From contig JADJMH010000012.1 in assembly GCA_016709675.1 (NCBI GenBank), positions 124,001-188,000 on the forward strand: DNA of 64,000 bases. The letters are read 5' to 3'. The DNA comes from Candidatus Accumulibacter proximus (GTDB lineage Bacteria > Pseudomonadota > Gammaproteobacteria > Burkholderiales > Rhodocyclaceae). The translations under genes were made by a program, and so were the position numbers. This document shows, one piece after another, positions 1 to 9,370 of this stretch. The notes under the pieces are model-generated. The model did no database searches, was not told the origin of the DNA, and was given only the letters and a program-made list of their open reading frames with translations. Each line of letters starts with the position of its first letter. The stretch's first letter is position 1.

Positions 1-1370
1 CCCGCCGACGAGGGGGCAAAAGTTGCCCCCAGTTCGCCGCGGAAGAGCAGTGCGTTGTTGGTACCGAGCGGAATCCCCTGGCTGTAGCGCAGGTAGGTAC
101 GCACGAAGTTCTGATCGGAAAGCAGTTGCTTGCTGCCGCCGCCAACCTGAAACTGCAGCGAGGTCCCCTCTGCGGGATCCAGCGGATCGACCGCGTGCCG
201 CCAGGTCCAGCCAGCCTGTGCGGTCAGGGCGCGATTGGTGGTGGACGGCGCCCCCTGCGGCGATTGCCGCTCGTTCTGCCAGTTCAGGCTGAGGCGTTGC
301 TCGACGCTGCCAAGCTGCTGCAGACGTGTCGCCCCGATAGCGTAGCGCTGGATCCCCAGATCTTCAATATCGGAGTTCTCGACAGCGATGCCCACACCGT
401 TGCGCCGCTGTTCCTCGTCTGGCGGCAGGAAAACATCGGCAGAAGCCGTCTGGCGCAACTGCGCCAGACGCACGCCGGTCTGCAGATCCCAGGCACGGCC
501 GAGAAAATCGAGGTTGCGGTAGGTGGCTCCAGCGCGCGCACCGGTGTTGGTGCTGAAGCCGACGCTGAACGACACCTGGTACGGCTGCCGCTCGCGGAGC
601 TGTACCCGCACCGGCGCCGTCACCCAGCCGTCCGCGGCGGCGGCCGCTGCAGCGTCATCGTCGCCGCGCTCCAGGGAGACGCTGACCGTGGCAAAATAGG
701 GTGCGCTCTGCAGTGCGACCTGGAGAGCCAGCAGACGATCTTCCCGGTAGCCTTCGCCAGGCCTGACGCTGCGATTGAAGCGCGCCACCAGTTCTGGCGA
801 GTAGCGCTGCAAACCACTGATCTTCAGTTCGCCGAAGCGGTAACGCGGGCCGCTGTCGGCGATCACGCGCAAATCGACCCGGTGGGCTTCGGGATCGACC
901 TCGGCGCTGGTCTCCTGCAGGCGAGCGGCAGCGTAATCAACGGCCAGCAGGTCGGCCAGCAGCGATTGCTTGGCATCATCCCAGTCGGCTTGCCGGAACG
1001 GCTGACCGGCGTTCAGCTTCCACGAGCTCACCAGCACCTCGCGACGCGCCGGATCGAGATCACCCGCGATTTCGATGTGCACGCCACCAATCAGCGAACG
1101 CGGGCCGGGGTCGACCGTCAGCAACAGTTGCTCACCCTGCTGGCGCAGCGCAACACTGGGCGAGAAGTAGCCCTCGGTGGCCAGCAGCGCAGCCACCTCG
1201 CGTTGCATCCGGCGTTCGAAAGCCGCCTGGGCCGGCGCATCCAAAACCTCACCGATCTCCAGGAAGCTACCCAGCAGTTCGCGCACCTCATCCGGCGCCT
1301 GCAACTGTGGCACCACCGCGGCAGCAGGCAAGGCGAGCAGCAGCGCTGCAAGGGAAAGGAGCTTGTGCAT
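1..1370 (-). CDS. tamA: TamA-like autotransporter assembly outer-membrane protein (3' end beyond window)
   Basis: The gene starts at the ATG complementary to 1368-1370 and runs off the left edge, leaving 456 codons. A signal peptide (MHKLLSLAALLLALPAAA) is followed by POTRA-like repeats (for example GPRYRFGELKISGLQRYS near residue 175) and then the start of an Omp85 beta-barrel (YQVSFSVGFSTNTGARAG, later TAQAGWTW and GTSLQFQVGGG). TamA works with TamB in outer-membrane protein insertion and lipid transport, and tamB often lies immediately downstream, which here is outside the window. A plus-strand open frame over the same DNA is antisense shadow. A TTG seven codons upstream is possible, but the ATG gives the better signal peptide. 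Family assignment is strong; BamA/FhaC relatives are the alternative. Confidence 0.85.
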   Translation of the reverse strand, partial: MHKLLSLAALLLALPAAAVVPQLQAPDEVRELLGSFLEIGEVLDAPAQAAFERRMQREVAALLATEGYFSPSVALRQQGEQLLLTVDPGPRSLIGGVHIEIAGDLDPARREVLVSSWKLNAGQPFRQADWDDAKQSLLADLLAVDYAAARLQETSAEVDPEAHRVDLRVIADSGPRYRFGELKISGLQRYSPELVARFNRSVRPGEGYREDRLLALQVALQSAPYFATVSVSLERGDDDAAAAAAADGWVTAPVRVQLRERQPYQVSFSVGFSTNTGARAGATYRNLDFLGRAWDLQTGVRLAQLRQTASADVFLPPDEEQRRNGVGIAVENSDIEDLGIQRYAIGATRLQQLGSVEQRLSLNWQNERQSPQGAPSTTNRALTAQAGWTWRHAVDPLDPAEGTSLQFQVGGGSKQLLSDQNFVRTYLRYSQGIPLGTNNALLFRGELGATFAPSSA

Positions 1371-1603
1371 GGGGGAGTGCGGGTCTGGCAAGCGGCGAAT
1401 CCTGGCCTGGGTTTTTCTCTCGGCACGCCTCAACGAACCTGCAACGCCGTTCATGGGACCGGCACAAGACACGGCGGGCGGCATAGGATAAACCCTTTTT
1501 GGCCCCTGGCGCGAAGATCAGCCCGGCGAAGCCGCGCCGGCGCGTGGCTGAGCAAACGTTCCGGCTTCAACTCGGTCGCCAGCACGCGCACCAGGGCCAG
1601 CAG

Positions 1604-2941
1604 TCAGGTCAGCAGACGGTCATCGCGATACACGCGGATTCCTCGGCAAGAAACGCGCTCGGCACGCAGCGCGGCGCGGCGTCCGCGTCCAGCGCGGACA
1701 CCGCCGAGCAAGGCCAGGCCAACCAGGAAAAACAGGCCGGTTGCCCACAATGCCCGCCGATGATCACCGTCGGTTGCCCAGGTGACGAGGCCGTAGCTCA
1801 AGGGACCGAGGATGGCGGAGAGCTTCATGGCCAGGCCCCAGAACCCGAAGAACTCGGCACGACGCGAGGGGGGCGACAGCAACCCGACGAGCGCGCGGCC
1901 GCCGGACTGTGAGGCGCCCAGGCACAAGCCGGCGAGAGTCGCCGCCGCCCAGAACGGCGCCGGCGTTTGCGCACCGGCGGCAAGTCCGATGGTGACGAGC
2001 CAGCCCCCCAGCACAAAGGCGATGGCGCGCACCGAGCCGAGGCGGTCCTGCAGGTGGCCGAACAGGAAGGCGCCCACCGCCGCCGCAACATTGACCGCCA
2101 GGATCAGCAACAGCGTCTGCTGCGTCGTGAAGCTCATGGCCTGGGTGGCATAGATGGCCGCCAGGGCGATCACGACATTCACGCCGGCCTGGTAGAAGAT
2201 CGAGGCCAGCAGGAAACGCGAGAGATCGGGAAATAGCGCTGCTGAGCGCAAGGTGTGCGCCACTTCCCGCCAGGCGTCGAGTACGTAACCACGGGGCGGT
2301 GTTGAGTGCGGGACGGCGCGCTCGGGCAGCAGCAGCAAGGTCGGCAGGCTCGCCAGTGCGAACACGGCGGCAGTGATCAGCATGGCCACCGGCACGTAAT
2401 CCGTTGCGCCCTGCCCGAGGTTTTCCGCTGAGGTGATCCAGGCCAGGCACAGGCCCAGGCTGAACAGGCCGCCGAGGTAGCCCAAGCCCCAGCCCCAGCC
2501 GGACACCCGGCCCATGCCGCGGCCGCGCGCCAGTTCGGGCAGGAAGGCGGCAATCAGATTCTCGCCTGTCCCAAAGAAGAAATTGGACAGGATGAGGCAG
2601 ACCACGGCCAGCCACAGTGCGTCGGGTTGCGCGAAATACAGCAGCGCGGTGAACAGCACGCAGCCAGCCGTCGAGAGTGCCAGCAGGCGTTTCTTGGCGG
2701 CGCGGCGGTCGGCGTAAGCCCCCACGACCGGCGCGGTGACGAGGATGGCCAGGTAGGACACGGCCAGCGCCCCCGTCCAGGCCAGCGTCGCCCAGGACGC
2801 TCCCCCCGCGACAACGGCGACGAAATAGGCATTGAACAGTGCGGTGACGACCACCGTGGTGTAGCCGGAGTTGGCGAAGTCGTACATCGCCCAGGCCCAC
2901 ACGTCGCGAGGGCGCGCATCGGCGCGCAACGCGGGCCTCAT
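1604..2941 (-). CDS. MFS transporter, UMF1/Atg22-like
   Basis: A 445-residue integral membrane protein with about 12 hydrophobic segments. Its N-terminal motif VWAWAMYDFANSGYTTVVVTALFN is the hallmark of the UMF1/Atg22-like major facilitator branch, whose bacterial members are exporters of uncertain substrate. The start is supported by GGAGGG four bases before the ATG. It is the last gene of the minus-strand ion-transport run, 154 bp downstream of the P-type ATPase, so cotranscription is possible but less tight than elsewhere in the run. The charged C-terminal tail (GRGRRAALRAERVSCRGIR) is predicted to be cytoplasmic. Substrate cannot be read from sequence. Confidence 0.88.
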   Translation of the reverse strand: MRPALRADARPRDVWAWAMYDFANSGYTTVVVTALFNAYFVAVVAGGASWATLAWTGALAVSYLAILVTAPVVGAYADRRAAKKRLLALSTAGCVLFTALLYFAQPDALWLAVVCLILSNFFFGTGENLIAAFLPELARGRGMGRVSGWGWGLGYLGGLFSLGLCLAWITSAENLGQGATDYVPVAMLITAAVFALASLPTLLLLPERAVPHSTPPRGYVLDAWREVAHTLRSAALFPDLSRFLLASIFYQAGVNVVIALAAIYATQAMSFTTQQTLLLILAVNVAAAVGAFLFGHLQDRLGSVRAIAFVLGGWLVTIGLAAGAQTPAPFWAAATLAGLCLGASQSGGRALVGLLSPPSRRAEFFGFWGLAMKLSAILGPLSYGLVTWATDGDHRRALWATGLFFLVGLALLGGVRAGRGRRAALRAERVSCRGIRVYRDDRLLT

Positions 2942-3095
2942 GCCACCCTCCGCCGGGGCAGATGGCGCACGATCTGGATGCGAGCGCTCTCCACCCAGCT
3001 GCGCAGGTGGATGCCAAGCCGGTTATCCTGAGCAACGTCAGTTGGCGTGCCTTCCATTTTTCTTTTCCCAGGCATTCATGGACATGGCGCATTTC

Positions 3096-5759
3096 CTATC
3101 CAGCGAGGATACGTTTGCACAGGCGCAATAGCAGCTTGCGCGCCTCTTCGAGGAATAGCGTAGACGAGGCGACAGCCACCGCCACCGCCCACTCGGTCAG
3201 CGTCAGATCGACGGTGTTGAAGATGGCCTGCGCCGGTCCCCAATGCACGGCGACGATCTGCAGGGCGACGACCGCGACGAGGGCAAGCCACAGCTTGCCG
3301 TTGCTGAAAAACTGCGCGTTGAAAGCGCTCCCGTATTCGGCGCGGGCGTTGAAGATGTTGAAAAACTGGAACAGCACAAAAGTGGTGAAGGCCAAAGTCA
3401 TCGCCCTGGCGGCATCGCCGGACTGAGTCGCCCAGGCGTAGGCGCCCAGCGTGCCCACCGCCATCGTTGCGCCATAGAGCCCGATGCGCCACAGGCGCCG
3501 CGTCGAGAGGATTACCGCCTCCTTGCTGCGCGGGCGCTCGCGCATGATTCCGGGACGGGCGGGTTCAACGCCCAGCGTCATTGCCGGCGGACCGTCCATG
3601 ATGATGTTTACCCAGAGGATCTGGATCGCCGTGAACGGCGTGGCAAAGCCGAGCAAGGGAGCGCCGAGGACAGTGAGAATGGCGCCGATGTTGGTAGAGA
3701 GCTGAAAACGCACGAACTTGACGATGTTGTCGTAGATCGTGCGTCCCTCTTCCACCGCGCGCACGATGGAAGCGAAATTGTCATCGGTGAGCACCAGCGT
3801 AGCCGCCTCCTTGGTGACCTCGGTGCCGGTGATACCCATTGCCACACCGATGTCGGCGGCCTTCAGCGCTGGCGCGTCGTTCACGCCATCGCCGGTCATC
3901 GCCACGACATGCCCCTTGGCCTGCAATGCCTCGACGATGCGCAGCTTGTGCTCCGGTGCGACACGGGCGAACACGGCGCTCTTCTCGACCAGCGCGGCGA
4001 TTTCGTCCTGACTGAGGCCGTCGAGTTCGCGCCCCTCGTGCGCCTCGCCGTGCAGGCCGAGTTCACGCGCGATAGCCGCCGCGGTGGCGCGATGATCGCC
4101 GGTAATCATCTTGACCTCGATGCCGGCTTCCCGGCAGGTGGCGATCGCCGCCCGTGCCTCGGTGCGGGGCGGGTCGATGATGCCGACCAGGGCGTGCAGC
4201 GTCAGTTCCCGCACCCACGGCAGCAGGTCGCCAGCGGGATCGAACTGCTCGGCCGGAATCACTCGCCCAGCCAGCGCCAGCACGCGCAGCGCCTGCTCGG
4301 CCAGGGCCTCGTTCTCGGCGGCAAAGCGGTCGCGAATTCTCTCATCCAGCGGCATCACCACGGCGTGATGCAAATAGCCGATGGACAGTGCCAGCAGGAC
4401 ATCCGGGGCACCTTTGACGCACAGCCGTACCTGGTCGCCTTCACGGTGGAAAGTGGCCATGAACTTGCTGGCTGAATCGAAGGGAATCTCGGCGATGCGC
4501 GGCAGGTGTTCGACTGCCTCCTCGGCGTCGAGCCCGGTCTTGGCGGCGAGCGCCAGCAGCGCGCCTTCGGTCGGGTCGCCGATCAGTTGCTCATCCCTGA
4601 TACGGGCATCGACGCACAGCGCCGCCGGCAACAGGATGTGACGAACATCGCCTGCACCCTCGATCCGGCCTTCGCAGCCGTAGCCCTCGCCAGTGACGGC
4701 ATGGCGTTGACCGTTGAGATAGACCGCCCGTGCCGTCATCTCGTTGAGTGTCAAGGTACCGGTCTTGTCGGAACAGATCACCGTGGTGCAGCCCAGCGTC
4801 TCGACCGCGGCGAGTTTCTTGACGATGGCGTTGCGCTTGGCCATGCGGTGCATGCCGAGCGCGAGGGTGACGGTCACTACTGCCGGCAGGCCTTCGGGAA
4901 TCGCCGCGACGGCCAGTGCGATGGCGGTCATCGCCGTCTGCACCAGCGGGTCGCCGCGCAGCAGGCCGAAGACGAACATCAGCGCCACGACGCCGCTGGC
5001 GATCACTGCGAGGCGTTTGCCCAGGCTGTCAAGCTGCTGTTGCAGCGGCGTCTCGCCTTCGGCGGTGGCGGCGAGCAGCCCGGCAAGACGGCCCATTTCG
5101 GTGCCCATGCCGGTGGCGGTGACGACCGCTTCGAGGCGGCCGCGCGTCACCACGGTGTTCATGAACACCATGTTGTACCGTTCCGCCAACGCCGACTTTT
5201 CATCAACAGCGTCGGGCAACTTGGCGACCGCCTGCGATTCGCCGGTCAGGGCAGCCTCCGCCACCTCAGCGCTGTGCGCCGACAGCACGCGGGCGTCGGC
5301 AGGAATGCGGTCGCCGGCCTCAAGCAGCAAGATGTCCCCCGGCACCAGATCGGCCGCCTCGATCAGGCGAATCTCGCCGTCGCGTCGCACGCGCGCCGTC
5401 GGCGCGAGCATGTTCTTCAGTGCCGCCAGAGCCGCTTCGGCACGATGCTCCTGAAAGAAGCCCAACGTCGCGTTGAGCACCACCACCACGGCAATCACGA
5501 TGGCGTCCTTGAGATCGCCGATGGCGCCGGCGAGGACTGCGGCTCCGAGCAGAATCAGGATCAGCAGGCTCATGAACTGATCAAGGAACTTGCGCCAGGC
5601 AGGGCGAGCCGGCTTCTCGGCGAGCCGGTTGGGGCCATGCCCGGCAAGGCGTTGCTGCGCAACGTCCGCGGTCAGACCACGAGAGGGGTCTGACCCGATC
5701 TGGTGAAGGACTTCGGCAGTGGAGCGAGCATGCCAGGCAGTATCAGGATAAGGAGACAT
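3096..5759 (-). CDS. Cation-translocating P-type ATPase, type IIA (Ca2+-ATPase-like)
   Basis: At 887 residues this is full length for a P2A pump. Visible motifs are the actuator loop TGES at 172-175, the ion-site motif PEGLP at 288-292 in transmembrane helix 4, the phosphorylation site DKTGTLT at 331-337, and the hinge GDGVNDAPALK. PEGLP with the N-terminal cation-ATPase domain (residues 8-70) points to Ca2+ (SERCA/PMR1-like) export, though Mn2+ or Na+ cannot be excluded. It follows a CaCA-type antiporter by only 11 bp on the same strand and probably forms an operon with it, giving an ATP-driven and an ion-gradient-driven exporter side by side. Confidence 0.93.
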   Translation of the reverse strand: MSPYPDTAWHARSTAEVLHQIGSDPSRGLTADVAQQRLAGHGPNRLAEKPARPAWRKFLDQFMSLLILILLGAAVLAGAIGDLKDAIVIAVVVVLNATLGFFQEHRAEAALAALKNMLAPTARVRRDGEIRLIEAADLVPGDILLLEAGDRIPADARVLSAHSAEVAEAALTGESQAVAKLPDAVDEKSALAERYNMVFMNTVVTRGRLEAVVTATGMGTEMGRLAGLLAATAEGETPLQQQLDSLGKRLAVIASGVVALMFVFGLLRGDPLVQTAMTAIALAVAAIPEGLPAVVTVTLALGMHRMAKRNAIVKKLAAVETLGCTTVICSDKTGTLTLNEMTARAVYLNGQRHAVTGEGYGCEGRIEGAGDVRHILLPAALCVDARIRDEQLIGDPTEGALLALAAKTGLDAEEAVEHLPRIAEIPFDSASKFMATFHREGDQVRLCVKGAPDVLLALSIGYLHHAVVMPLDERIRDRFAAENEALAEQALRVLALAGRVIPAEQFDPAGDLLPWVRELTLHALVGIIDPPRTEARAAIATCREAGIEVKMITGDHRATAAAIARELGLHGEAHEGRELDGLSQDEIAALVEKSAVFARVAPEHKLRIVEALQAKGHVVAMTGDGVNDAPALKAADIGVAMGITGTEVTKEAATLVLTDDNFASIVRAVEEGRTIYDNIVKFVRFQLSTNIGAILTVLGAPLLGFATPFTAIQILWVNIIMDGPPAMTLGVEPARPGIMRERPRSKEAVILSTRRLWRIGLYGATMAVGTLGAYAWATQSGDAARAMTLAFTTFVLFQFFNIFNARAEYGSAFNAQFFSNGKLWLALVAVVALQIVAVHWGPAQAIFNTVDLTLTEWAVAVAVASSTLFLEEARKLLLRLCKRILAG

Positions 5760-5770
5760 AGTGACTGAGA

Positions 5771-6694
5771 TCAGGAAGTGAGCGTTGCCCAGACAAAGCC
5801 GACATAGAGGATCAGCAACAGGAAACCGCGACCCCGCACGATCAGGCCGCTGCGGTTGGGCAGCAGCAGGAGCAGCGCGACGATGCCGCAGGCGAGCGTC
5901 AGCGCCACCTCGGTCATTGGCGCGGCGATCGGATGTATCGTGCCGGCTACGCCAACGATGGCCAGCCCGTTGAACAGGTTGCTGCCGATCAACGTGCCGA
6001 CGCCGACATCGTCGTGGCCGCGCAGGCGAGACAGGATCACCGTCACCAGTTCTGGCAGCGATGTTCCGATTGCGACCACGATCGCCCCGATCACGTAAGT
6101 GTCGACGGCGAAGGCGGCCGCGATGCCCGTTGCCCCGCTGACAAACAGGCGACCGGCAGCGATCAGCGCGCCGAGACCGAGCACACCGAGCAGCAGGCTC
6201 TTGCCGGCAGACAGTTCGCTGGCCTCAAGGTCGACCGCCACTGCTCGCTGGCGCAGAGCATGGCGTACGGTCCAGACCAGCCAGGCGAGGAATACCGCCA
6301 ACAGCAGCAATGCCTCGGCCCGCTCGATCCGTCCGTCGACAATCAGGAAAAAGCTCAGCGCCGGGACTGCGAGGGCAAGGTAGAAGTCGCGGCCGAAATC
6401 CTGCCGCGAGGTCTGCACGCCACCATACAGCAAGGCGAGACCGAAGATCAGCGCGATATTGACGACGTTGCTCCCCAGCGCATCGCCCAACCCGATCTCC
6501 GGCTGGCCGGCGAGCGCGGCGACGGTAGAAACGGTAAGTTCCGGGCTGGAGGTGGCGAAGGCCGCCAGTGTCGTCGCCACGACCACCTTCGGTACGCGCA
6601 GATGGAGTGCCGCGCCGAGGATGGACCTGAGGAACGCCTCGCCACCCGCTGCTGCCAGCAGCACGGCTCCCAGGATGAGTGCGAGATCGGTCAT
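5771..6694 (-). CDS. Calcium/sodium:cation antiporter, CaCA family (YrbG-like)
   Basis: A 307-residue membrane protein with the two inverted alpha-repeat motifs of CaCA exchangers: ATSSPELTVSTVAALAGQPEIGLGDALGSNVVN in the first half and GTSLPELVTV...GVGTLIGSNLFNGL in the second. The conserved glutamates (SPE and LPE) bind the transported cation. The start ATG overlaps the stop of the upstream stress protein gene in an ATGA, so the two are probably translationally coupled. A longer open frame extends upstream of this ATG but is out-of-frame read-through of the stress protein gene and should not be used. Ca2+ is the most likely substrate. Confidence 0.92.
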   Translation of the reverse strand: MTDLALILGAVLLAAAGGEAFLRSILGAALHLRVPKVVVATTLAAFATSSPELTVSTVAALAGQPEIGLGDALGSNVVNIALIFGLALLYGGVQTSRQDFGRDFYLALAVPALSFFLIVDGRIERAEALLLLAVFLAWLVWTVRHALRQRAVAVDLEASELSAGKSLLLGVLGLGALIAAGRLFVSGATGIAAAFAVDTYVIGAIVVAIGTSLPELVTVILSRLRGHDDVGVGTLIGSNLFNGLAIVGVAGTIHPIAAPMTEVALTLACGIVALLLLLPNRSGLIVRGRGFLLLILYVGFVWATLTS

Positions 6695-7608
6695 GGCGAT
6701 TCGTCGGGCGCCTCGCGCGGGTCGCAAATGACCAGCACATCGCATTGCGACTCCGCCAGCACCTGCTTGGTCACGCTCCCGAGGAGCAGTTCCTCGACGA
6801 CGTGCGAGCCGTGCTTGCCGATGACGATCAGGTCGGAAGAAAGCTCCTGCTCCATGGCGACGATCTGCTGCGCAGGATCGCCATGGATGACCCGGCCCCG
6901 ATACTCCGCTGGCGCCAATCCGGCGGTAGCCGCCAGATCGTGCAACCGTTTGCGGCGGGTCTTGCTGCTGCTTGTGACATACTGCTCGAGTTCCTGCTCT
7001 TCGACGCCCGCGAGCCGTAGCTTGCCCTCGTAGGGCAATTCGAAGGCGTGCAACAAAACCAGATCGGCTTTTGGCGCCCATTGCCTTGCCAGGCGGATCG
7101 CCTGAAGCGATACCGGCGAGAAATCCACGGCAACCAGAACGCAGCGATATGCCGCATGCGGCGCTTGCTTCACCACCAGTACCGGCCGCCGCGACGACTT
7201 GCGCACCAGACGGGCTGCCGTCGGTCCCAGTAAAGCGCGGCGCAGGAGAGACTCGCCACGTGCCCCGAGCACCACCAGACACGCATCCAGCGCGTCGGCC
7301 TCGGCAGCGATCGTGGCCAGCGGGTTCCCTTCGGCGACGCACGTGCGCGCAGCGATGCCACGATGGCTCCCGACCTCGCCGAGCAACTGGTCGAGGTGCC
7401 TGTGGGCATCGCTGGTCAAGGCTGCCCGGACCGCGAACACGTCGTCCCCCAACATCTCGCGCAGGCTGTCGAGGGCATCCAGCTCCATTGCGTGCAGAAT
7501 GCAAAGCTCACTGCCGGTGCTGGCAGCCAGCTGAAAGGCGCGCTCGACGGCCTGCCGAGCCGGCGCGGAAAGATCGGTGGCGACGAGAATCGTCTGGGCC
7601 CTGGTCAT
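6691..7608 (-). CDS. Tandem-domain universal stress protein (UspA family)
   Basis: This 305-residue protein holds two Usp domains, about residues 5-145 and 152-300. Each ends in the nucleotide-binding signature G-x2-G-x9-G-S/T: VLGARGESLLRRALLGPTA in the first and VIGKHGSHVVEELLLGSVT in the second, so both look able to bind ATP. It overlaps the antiporter gene upstream and the CaCA gene downstream by 4 bp (ATGA both times), placing a cytosolic nucleotide-binding stress protein inside an ion-transport operon. A role in sensing or gating the neighbouring transporters is an inference from that coupling. Confidence 0.93.
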   Translation of the reverse strand: MTRAQTILVATDLSAPARQAVERAFQLAASTGSELCILHAMELDALDSLREMLGDDVFAVRAALTSDAHRHLDQLLGEVGSHRGIAARTCVAEGNPLATIAAEADALDACLVVLGARGESLLRRALLGPTAARLVRKSSRRPVLVVKQAPHAAYRCVLVAVDFSPVSLQAIRLARQWAPKADLVLLHAFELPYEGKLRLAGVEEQELEQYVTSSSKTRRKRLHDLAATAGLAPAEYRGRVIHGDPAQQIVAMEQELSSDLIVIGKHGSHVVEELLLGSVTKQVLAESQCDVLVICDPREAPDESP

Positions 7609-9314
7609 TTGGCATCCTCCTCCACTGGGGTTTCAATCACGGGCTGGTAGTCCCAGTCACGAATGTCCTGCAGCATCAGGTCGATATCGACGGTGGGAAT
7701 CCGCAACATCCGCAAGGCGGTCGCGCCAAGACGCAGGCTGGATTCGATCGCCTCGGGATAGGCATGGATCGCTCCGGCGTTGACCAACGCCGAACTGGCT
7801 TCCAGGTCGCGGGCACGCGCGATCACCGGCACCTGCGGACAATGCCGACGCAGCGCCGCTATCGCGCGCAAGGCGATGACGTGGGAGTCGACGGTGACGA
7901 TGGCCAGACTGGCACGTTCGGCCCTGGCCGCTGCCAGCAGTTCCGGATCGGCGATGTCGCCGTAAAGCACCGCATGCCCGTCGGCCTGGCCTTGCTGTAC
8001 CCGCTTTGGATCGGTGTCGAAGGCCACGAAATCGACGCCGCTCGATTTCAGCAGTACCGCGATGGTATGGCCGACCCGGCCGTAGCCGCCGATCAGCACC
8101 TGAGGCGACGGCAACCCGGCAAGCTGCTCCGCCGGCGGGGGAGCCTTGGCGGCTGGCCTGGCCAGGCGGGTGGCAATCGCCTGGTTGTAACGGATCAGGA
8201 GGACGCCCGCGATCATCGAGAACAGGACGGCAGTCAGCACAATCTGGCCGATCTCCGGATCGATCACGCGGGCATCGAGCGCAATGGCGAGCAGCGCGAA
8301 GCCGAACTCGCCCCCGACCGCCAGCAGCAGGGCGGTTCGCCAGGCAACGAGGGCGTCCATGCCGCTGCGGCGCACGATCACGGCGACAACGACGATCTTG
8401 CTCAATAGCAGCAGAAAAGCGCCCAGCAGCGCCCAATGCCAGATCCGGGGCAGCGTAGCCGGGTCGAACAGCATGCCGATGCCCACGAAGAACAGGCCGA
8501 GCAGCACATCGCGAAACGGACGAATGCTGGATTCCACCTGATGACGGAACTCGGTCTCGCCAAGCATCATGCCCGCCAGAAAGGCGCCAAAGGCGAGCGA
8601 CAGCCCGAGGCTGCTGGTCGTCCAGGCAGCCGCCAGCACCACCAGCAATACCGTAAGGGTGAACAGCTCGGCGGAACGCCGCTCGGCGACCATGTGGAAG
8701 AGTGGGCGCAGGGCCCAGCGCACGGCATAGAAGACCAGGCCGAACGCCAGGACGGCCTTGGCCATGGCCATGCCGAGTTCCCCGGCGAGCGCGTTCATGC
8801 CGGTGGCGGTGCCCAGCACGGGAATCAGGATCAGGAACGGCACGGCGGTGACGTCCTGGAACACCGAAATCGCCAGTCCGAGCCGCCCGTGCGGCGAGGC
8901 GTCCTCGCCCTGTTCGGCCAGTTGCCGGCCGATGATGGTGGAGGACGATTGCGCGAAGACGGCGCCGATGACGAAGGCCACCGCAGGACTCAGGCCAGCC
9001 AGCCACAGTAACGTGCCTACGACAGCCGTGGTCCATGCAACCTGCGCGGTACCGAGGCCCAGGATCTGATGACGCATCGCATGCAGTTGCGGCAGCGAGT
9101 AGTTGAGTCCGATCGAGAACAGCAGGAAGACCACGCCAAACTCGGCCAGCACCTTGAATTCCGGGACATGCACCGTCGGGCCGGCCGTATGCGGCCCAAG
9201 GATCAGCCCGACCAGCAGGTAACCAAGGCTGGAGGGGATATGCAGCCGCTGAAAGGTGACCATGATCGCCACAGTCACGCCCAGAAGGAGAATGATCTGA
9301 ATCAGATGATCCAT
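7605..9314 (-). CDS. CPA2 cation:proton antiporter with TrkA-N domain (KefB/YbaL-like)
   Basis: A 569-residue protein with about 12 transmembrane segments (residues 1-385; motifs LGYLLVGLILGPHTAG and AVFAQSSSTIIGRQL) followed by a RCK/TrkA-N NAD-binding domain starting at VLIGGYGRVGHTIAVLL near residue 410. This architecture belongs to KefB/KefC/YbaL-type K+ efflux or K+/H+ antiporters, where the Rossmann domain gates transport. The gene ends in an ATGA overlap with the tandem Usp gene. A second, distinct CPA2 protein is encoded 56 bp upstream on the same strand, so two related antiporters are made together. Confidence 0.93.
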   Translation of the reverse strand: MDHLIQIILLLGVTVAIMVTFQRLHIPSSLGYLLVGLILGPHTAGPTVHVPEFKVLAEFGVVFLLFSIGLNYSLPQLHAMRHQILGLGTAQVAWTTAVVGTLLWLAGLSPAVAFVIGAVFAQSSSTIIGRQLAEQGEDASPHGRLGLAISVFQDVTAVPFLILIPVLGTATGMNALAGELGMAMAKAVLAFGLVFYAVRWALRPLFHMVAERRSAELFTLTVLLVVLAAAWTTSSLGLSLAFGAFLAGMMLGETEFRHQVESSIRPFRDVLLGLFFVGIGMLFDPATLPRIWHWALLGAFLLLLSKIVVVAVIVRRSGMDALVAWRTALLLAVGGEFGFALLAIALDARVIDPEIGQIVLTAVLFSMIAGVLLIRYNQAIATRLARPAAKAPPPAEQLAGLPSPQVLIGGYGRVGHTIAVLLKSSGVDFVAFDTDPKRVQQGQADGHAVLYGDIADPELLAAARAERASLAIVTVDSHVIALRAIAALRRHCPQVPVIARARDLEASSALVNAGAIHAYPEAIESSLRLGATALRMLRIPTVDIDLMLQDIRDWDYQPVIETPVEEDAK

Positions 9315-9370
9315 GTTGGCTTACCCGCTCGCTGCGTTTCCTGGCAGGGATGCGAGGTGTCGGTCGTACC

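Noticed and set aside
126..1763. A 545-codon plus-strand open frame
   Set aside because: It is antisense to the tamA gene, which has signal peptide, POTRA and barrel features; the plus-strand product is Arg/Gln/Ala-rich with no recognisable domain.
1764..3092. Second minus-strand frame of 442 codons overlapping the MFS gene
   Set aside because: It is an out-of-frame reading of the MFS gene; the product lacks hydrophobic periodicity and is Arg/Gly/Pro-rich.
3243..5693. Long plus-strand open frames over the P-type ATPase
   Set aside because: They lie fully antisense to an ATPase with all motifs in order and give His/Asp/Gln-rich nonsense.
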